Assembly: GCF_030272615.1 (NCBI RefSeq)
Contig: NC_081409.1
Coordinates: forward strand, 207,993,190-208,057,189
Reading direction: 5' to 3'
Origin: Cryptomeria japonica
Lineage: Eukaryota; Streptophyta; Pinopsida; Cupressales; Cupressaceae
DNA: 64,000 nt
The notes beneath the pieces are model-generated. The model made no database searches. It was not told the origin of the DNA and was given only the letters and a program-made list of their open reading frames with translations. Every line of letters begins with the position of its first letter. The stretch's first letter is position 1. This document shows, piece after piece, positions 59,623 through 64,000 of this stretch. The translations under genes were made by a program, and so were the position numbers.

Positions 59623-61314
59623 TGTGGAGGCCGAAAAAGCGAGACCGAGTGGCTAGGACCTAATCCCACTTTTGTCAACACATTGAGAATAAGAAAAAGC
59701 CTAGGGAGATAGCTCACTTTGGCTACTTCTTGTGAGAAAGAAAGATACAAGGATTATTTTTTAGGGTTTCTATTCCTCTTGTTTTAAATGAAGAAAATAT
59801 GTGAAGGATTGATCAACTAGACTAGGAGATGAATAATGAAGCATACATAAACTAAAATTGCACAAACTTGCAGATCTGGAACTGAGATACTGAAAGAAGA
59901 GAGGGGGGAGAATTTATTATGTGTACCTAATAATGGATAATTGACCAAACTAGCTAGGACCAGGGTGCCATGCCCCGATCCCTGAGAATCTGACAAAAAG
60001 CTATAGCTGAGACATTGCAAATTGAAGATCCTAAAGTTGTACATTGTAAAAAATCATCGATTTTGAGGGGGACAATTGCACCATGCCCCTGTCCTGGGTA
60101 GGAATAGGGTGTTATGCCCCTATCCTAGTCAGATTAGGCCAATTCTGAGGGTTTTGGGCTGTACTTGTGCCTTTTTCTAAGCTTAAAGTCCTCCAGAGTA
60201 CTTGTTTCTGCACCTGCAACTGAAAAGATAGGGTTTGGGTGGCTATATAGGGTTTTGCCTCAGTCAAACCCCTGTGTTGGTGATTTCCACCTTCACAAAT
60301 AGCCAATTTATATAGTAAAATAGTGTGTGCAAGAATATTGTGTGTGTACAAGACCCTAAAATGAAAGCAAACAATCTAGAACAACCCTAAAGAGTAAACC
60401 CTAAATGCTTGTAATTGACAAAGTAAATTCTCTAAATCAATGATGAAAAGTGATCTAAAGCATGAATTTAAATAAGAAAATTTATGTAATGAAGCTCATG
60501 CAAAGACATGAAAATAACATGAAACCATACCCAACCCCTAAGGGAGGGGTACAAGCCAATCGTCAATCGATGATCTCCTATTATTCTACAATGTCTTCAA
60601 GGCTCCTAATTGTTGATGAATGCTTGATGAAATGTTGCCGAATGTTATTGAAGACTCCACATAGGCTTATCTTTCACTACAAAGAAGGCTCCTTGTGCTC
60701 CAAAAACTAGCTCTTAGATTCTTAGATAGATAGATCAATCGATAGATAGATTCTTAGTTCTTAGATCCGATTGATAGAATTCTTCAAATGAAGAAAGGGA
60801 GCTCTTATGTATGAAACCTTAGATCTTAATTTCATCTTTAGGACAACTTACAAATTTTTTGGGTTTAAGCATTATAATATCATAGAATTGTTCTCCCGAA
60901 ATTTTGAGAAAAAAGTCGAGGACCATGTGCACTTTGCACACGGTCCGACCAAATTTTCACCAAATTTTCAGGGTTGTTAGATATGATGATATTAGAGCGA
61001 ATCCCAAAGTTATAGCTAATTTTGAGGTGTTTTGAAATGCGAAATCGGGCCTTAAAGGTCGAAATAGGACATAATTAGGGTTTATGATTTAATGATTTAT
61101 TGGAGGAATAAAAATAAAAAGGGGCACACTTAGGGTAAAGGGCCAAATTTAATGATGTGTGGAGTGATGAAATGTGACTTTAGATTTAATTAAATTAATT
61201 AATTAAATGGTTAAAGGTAAATTGCAATGCAAGATGTAAACACACTAAGGCGGGTGCTAAACTAAGTGTGGAATTGTACCACTCTAGGAAGGGTATACAA
61301 TTTACGACACTACA
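59623..61314 (-). repeat. 5' LTR of the gypsy-like element (right copy)
   Basis: Starts TGTGGAGGCCGAAAAAG and ends GACACTACA, next to CAAAC. Differences from the left LTR are moderate. The GTGCAC hairpin is at 60920-60946. Confidence 0.92.
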
Positions 61315-61319
61315 CAAAC

Positions 61320-62518
61320 ATTACCATTGCATTTGTGACGAAAAAAACCCTGAGATCGACTGTTATTTTATCAAGGTCCAAGTAGTTGATATTTTTGGGT
61401 CAAATTTGTTGAGAGCATTAAAATCAAGATAAAATCTAGGGGTAGATAAAATATTTGGACGCTTTGGAGTGAAATAGAGGTCACCATTACTCTCAAAAGG
61501 CCTAAAAATCTCTAAATTCCCTGTCAAATCATAAAAAATAGAGATCAGAAGAAATTTTTTTTTTTTTTTTGTGGCACAAAGTTTCGTACAAATATATACC
61601 ACTTGCATTAGTGCCACCTACCACTATAGTAAAACAAATAAAAAATGACTAGCTGGTTAAAAGAAATTTATGTCCCTTGCTTTGTTCAAAAATTTGTATT
61701 TCTTTATTTTTTCAAAGAAAATTAAAAAGGAACAAAAGCTTTTTTAAATTAAACAAGGGCCAAATCAAGTCAAAGAGGGAAGCATGCTAGTACTACACAG
61801 GCAATACCTATGCATGTCTACATTTCAAGGGAATATTCACTCATGCCTTTTCAATAAAAATAACATATTTATTTTACAAAAAAAATAATATTTTTTTATT
61901 GCGTGGATATTTAATGGAGAAGATTCTAAGGAAATATTTTGGGGGTATGATTTATTTTCGATGGCTTGATTTTTTACTAGCAGAGGTGATTTTTTTTCTA
62001 GAAAAGAGAATATTCGAAGAAAATTTTGCTAACATCAATAGTTGACCAATTTGACCTCTCCATGCCCTAAATACATATAGTTGGGTTTTTGGCCATAACT
62101 TTGTTATACGGGCTCCAATTTTTGACTTCCGTGTATCATCGAAAACATGGTTCCAACACTGATATTTTCATGGTGGTGGTTTTATTATATTAGACACGCA
62201 ATGTCAACTATAGGCCTCCAAAGTATGCCATATTTTTCACACTTCTAAGGTTATAACTTGGGAAAATGAACTTTGTTTTTTGACTTTCATATATCATTGG
62301 TAAACTCTCAAAGTCCTCTATCAAGATCTACTAGTAGTATTTTTTGTAGATTGTTCTCCATGTACATTTTATTTAGAATTTTGTATTTTCACTATCTATT
62401 CAATAACTTGGATGTTTTTGCACTTGAGATGGATATGTTTGTTAGAGGTTGTTGTACTTGATCTGGTTTACATATGCTAAGATTATTGAGGTTTGATAAT
62501 TTTATTTGAGGAGGTATC
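61320..62518. other. Spacer, no gene seen
   Basis: Holds a T run at 61556-61571 and AT-rich DNA. Near 62090-62300 the phrases GGCCATAACTTTG...GGCTCCAA and AGGTTATAACTTGGGAAAATGAAC suggest diverged retroelement sequence, without a diagnostic domain. Confidence 0.4.
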
Positions 62519-63250
62519 ATGGGTTTTTATGTTCACCCTTTTGTTATCAGCCTAGCAAAGGGCAATTACGAGTCTTGCCGAAAGGGCATCTTGACATATC
62601 TTCGGTGGCTTGATTTTTTGCCCTATCTATATGGACTCGTCCCTCAACCAAATTCAAAGAGGGGTCAGTATGCTTGGAGAATCATTAATGACCATGTTGT
62701 AGAAATGATTTATTCTATTAGTTATCTTGATACTATGTGTGCTTTATTAGACATTAAATTTCCCCATGCACTTTGGACTCATCTTTGGGAGATCTATGGA
62801 GACCCTCATATTTCTGCATTTCTAGAGGATCTTGTAGCAAATTTTGTCATTCACCTTGCACATGTATATTGTATACCCAATGATTAAGGTAGTTTTGAGA
62901 TGCTTGAAACATCTTTCATGTTATGATGGATCTAAGTCTTGTATCTTAGATGTCACTCCGCATATTAAGATGTTGGCTTAGTTTTCATCATCTTCTATTG
63001 TTCCTAATCAGATTGGTATTGGCTCATGCATAGCCCCTATTGATTTAGTTCAGTAGTTTGATTATTCTATTCCTGTTTTAGATTTGTGGGATGACTTACT
63101 GCCTGATATTGTAGGGCCATGTGTTGAGTCACACATTAAAGACATAGAGGGAGACATTTAAAGATATTCATTTCCTTTTTTATGACAATTTGAGTATTCC
63201 TATCATCCCATATTCAGTGCCTTGAGAGGTTGTTCATCATGTATCTTCTC
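62519..63250 (+). pseudogene. Gag-like retroelement fragment (unassigned)
   Basis: An open frame of 122 codons (62519-62887) encodes SLAKGNYESCRKGILTYL, NSKRGQYAWRIINDHVVEMI and ALWTHLWEIYGDPHISAFLE. Beyond its stop, coding-like words continue in other frames (GSKSCILDVTPHIKML, VPNQIGIGSCIAPIDLVQ, LDLWDDLLPDIVGPCVESH). The broken frame and an adjacent LTR-like sequence suggest the gag-like region of a retroelement. No domain family could be named, and a decayed host gene is not excluded. Confidence 0.4.
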
Positions 63251-63654
63251 ATTTTTTTTGGATTTGCTTCAATTGATCTAGTACATCATAATCAAACATG
63301 TGGATAGTTGAGTAGTCTTCCATGACACATATCTTGAGATTATTCCTTTCATCTCCTTTCATGGAGTTGCTTCAACCTTGGCTAGTGTATTTGTTTCTTC
63401 CTAAGGAGAAACATGTGGTTTTCCGCTCTTGGATCATCTTTACCATTCATCCTCGAGCCTTTATCTTTATTATTGAAGCTTCTCTCTTATTGGGGGATAC
63501 ATCGTCTCTTCTTTTCTCTCTTATGGGGAGAATCTTGATCATACTTTCATGGAGGAAATTTTCCTCAAGTGGTCTTTCTCATGCCTTCCTTCCTTTCTAG
63601 TAGTTCATGTTTTCTATATATTGCATCTCTCGGTTTTGGAGAGGGGTTTCTTAT

Positions 63655-64000
63655 TGTGATGGATGAAAATGGAATCGAGTAATTTAGGTCCCAATCCCAC
63701 TTTCATTCATACATTGGAATACAAAATCACCTAAGGAAGTGATCCTCCTTGGCTAACTTCTTATGAAAGAGAGTCAAGGGATACTTTTAGGGTTTCTATT
63801 CCTTCATTGATATGAAAGGGCATGTGTCGAGTGTAAGGGAATGCCAAACTAAGCTAGTAGGATAAACAAAAACAACTTTAACAACAATGATAATAGTCTG
63901 ATACATAAGAAAAATTGAGACAGGATGTACAAATATGAGAATAGGGAGTTGGCATGCATCGGTGACAGAAAACTAAGCTTGATTTGATAGCCTTGGTCTC
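63655..64000 (-). mobile_element. Partial LTR related to the 53000-61314 element
   Basis: Starts TGTGATGGATG and follows the order of the gypsy-like LTRs: TAGGTCCCAATCCCACTTTC, ACATTGGxAT, CCTxAGGxAG, TTGGCTAACTTCTTxTGAAAG and TAGGGTTTCTATTCC, with many differences. No primer site lies to its left, so this is a solo LTR or the left LTR of an element continuing beyond the window. Confidence 0.7.

Larger units (their letters stand above)
53000..61314 (-). mobile_element. Non-autonomous Ty3/gypsy-like LTR element, 8.3 kb, protease only
   Basis: Flanked by CAAAC at 52995-52999 and 61315-61319. LTRs are 53000-54706 and 59623-61314. The polypurine tract is at 54707-54721 and the primer site at 59602-59619, so it reads right to left. 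The 4.9-kb interior has a repetitive acidic gag-like frame and a gypsy-type aspartic protease remnant, then ends without reverse transcriptase, RNase H or integrase. This is the plan of a large retrotransposon derivative mobilised by an autonomous relative. The loss could have preceded or followed insertion. Intact LTRs, priming sites and target duplication favour transposition in this form. Confidence 0.88.

Overview
The window looks like nuclear DNA of a large-genome seed plant, most likely a gymnosperm (conifer type). This is inferred from AT-rich sequence, one intact gene in 64 kb, a single 1.6-kb intron at a conserved kinase position, and many old nested LTR retrotransposons, LINE remnants and a tRNA-derived SINE family. 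No species can be fixed from sequence alone.

The only intact protein-coding gene is on the minus strand at 19190-24138. It is a two-exon leucine-rich-repeat receptor kinase of subfamily XI, closest by eye to the RGI/RGFR (RCH) receptors of sulfated root-growth peptides. It keeps both ligand-contact signatures known for that group (RxGG and RxR) and a complete RD kinase domain.

Layout from left to right. 0.3-2.2 kb: a broken gene of an unidentified family with an HTH-like segment and a CCCR-type cysteine cluster. 4.75-8.56 kb: a solo LTR with a second solo LTR nested inside it, both with 5-bp target duplications. 12.2-18.8 kb: an array of diverged repeats of roughly 0.8-1 kb carrying SINE copies, interrupted by a solo LTR and a 1.3-kb microsatellite. 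19.2-24.1 kb: the receptor kinase. 24.5-31.1 kb: five consecutive local tandem duplications or triplications, two SINE copies and one CpG-retaining promoter-like patch. 32.0-32.5 kb: a LINE RNase H remnant. 33.2-33.6 kb: microsatellites. 34.8-36.6 kb: a LINE derivative that keeps only ORF1, with a 17-bp target duplication. 36.8-37.9 kb: a solo LTR. 38.6-41.8 kb: a decayed minus-strand LINE polymerase containing an LTR-like insertion. 41.9-52.3 kb: a full-length but inactive Ty1/copia element (TSD GTTAT). 53.0-61.3 kb: an 8.3-kb non-autonomous Ty3/gypsy-like element (TSD CAAAC) with a protease remnant and no polymerase. 62.5-64.0 kb: a gag-like fragment and the start of another LTR of the gypsy-like type.

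Apart from the receptor gene, everything recognisable is mobile or duplicated DNA. The most unusual signals are a strictly alternating inverted GGGATA/TATCCC motif array with about 37-bp spacing in both copia LTRs, the ORF1-only LINE derivative, the repetitive acidic protein encoded by the protease-only gypsy-like element, and the unidentified broken gene at the left end.
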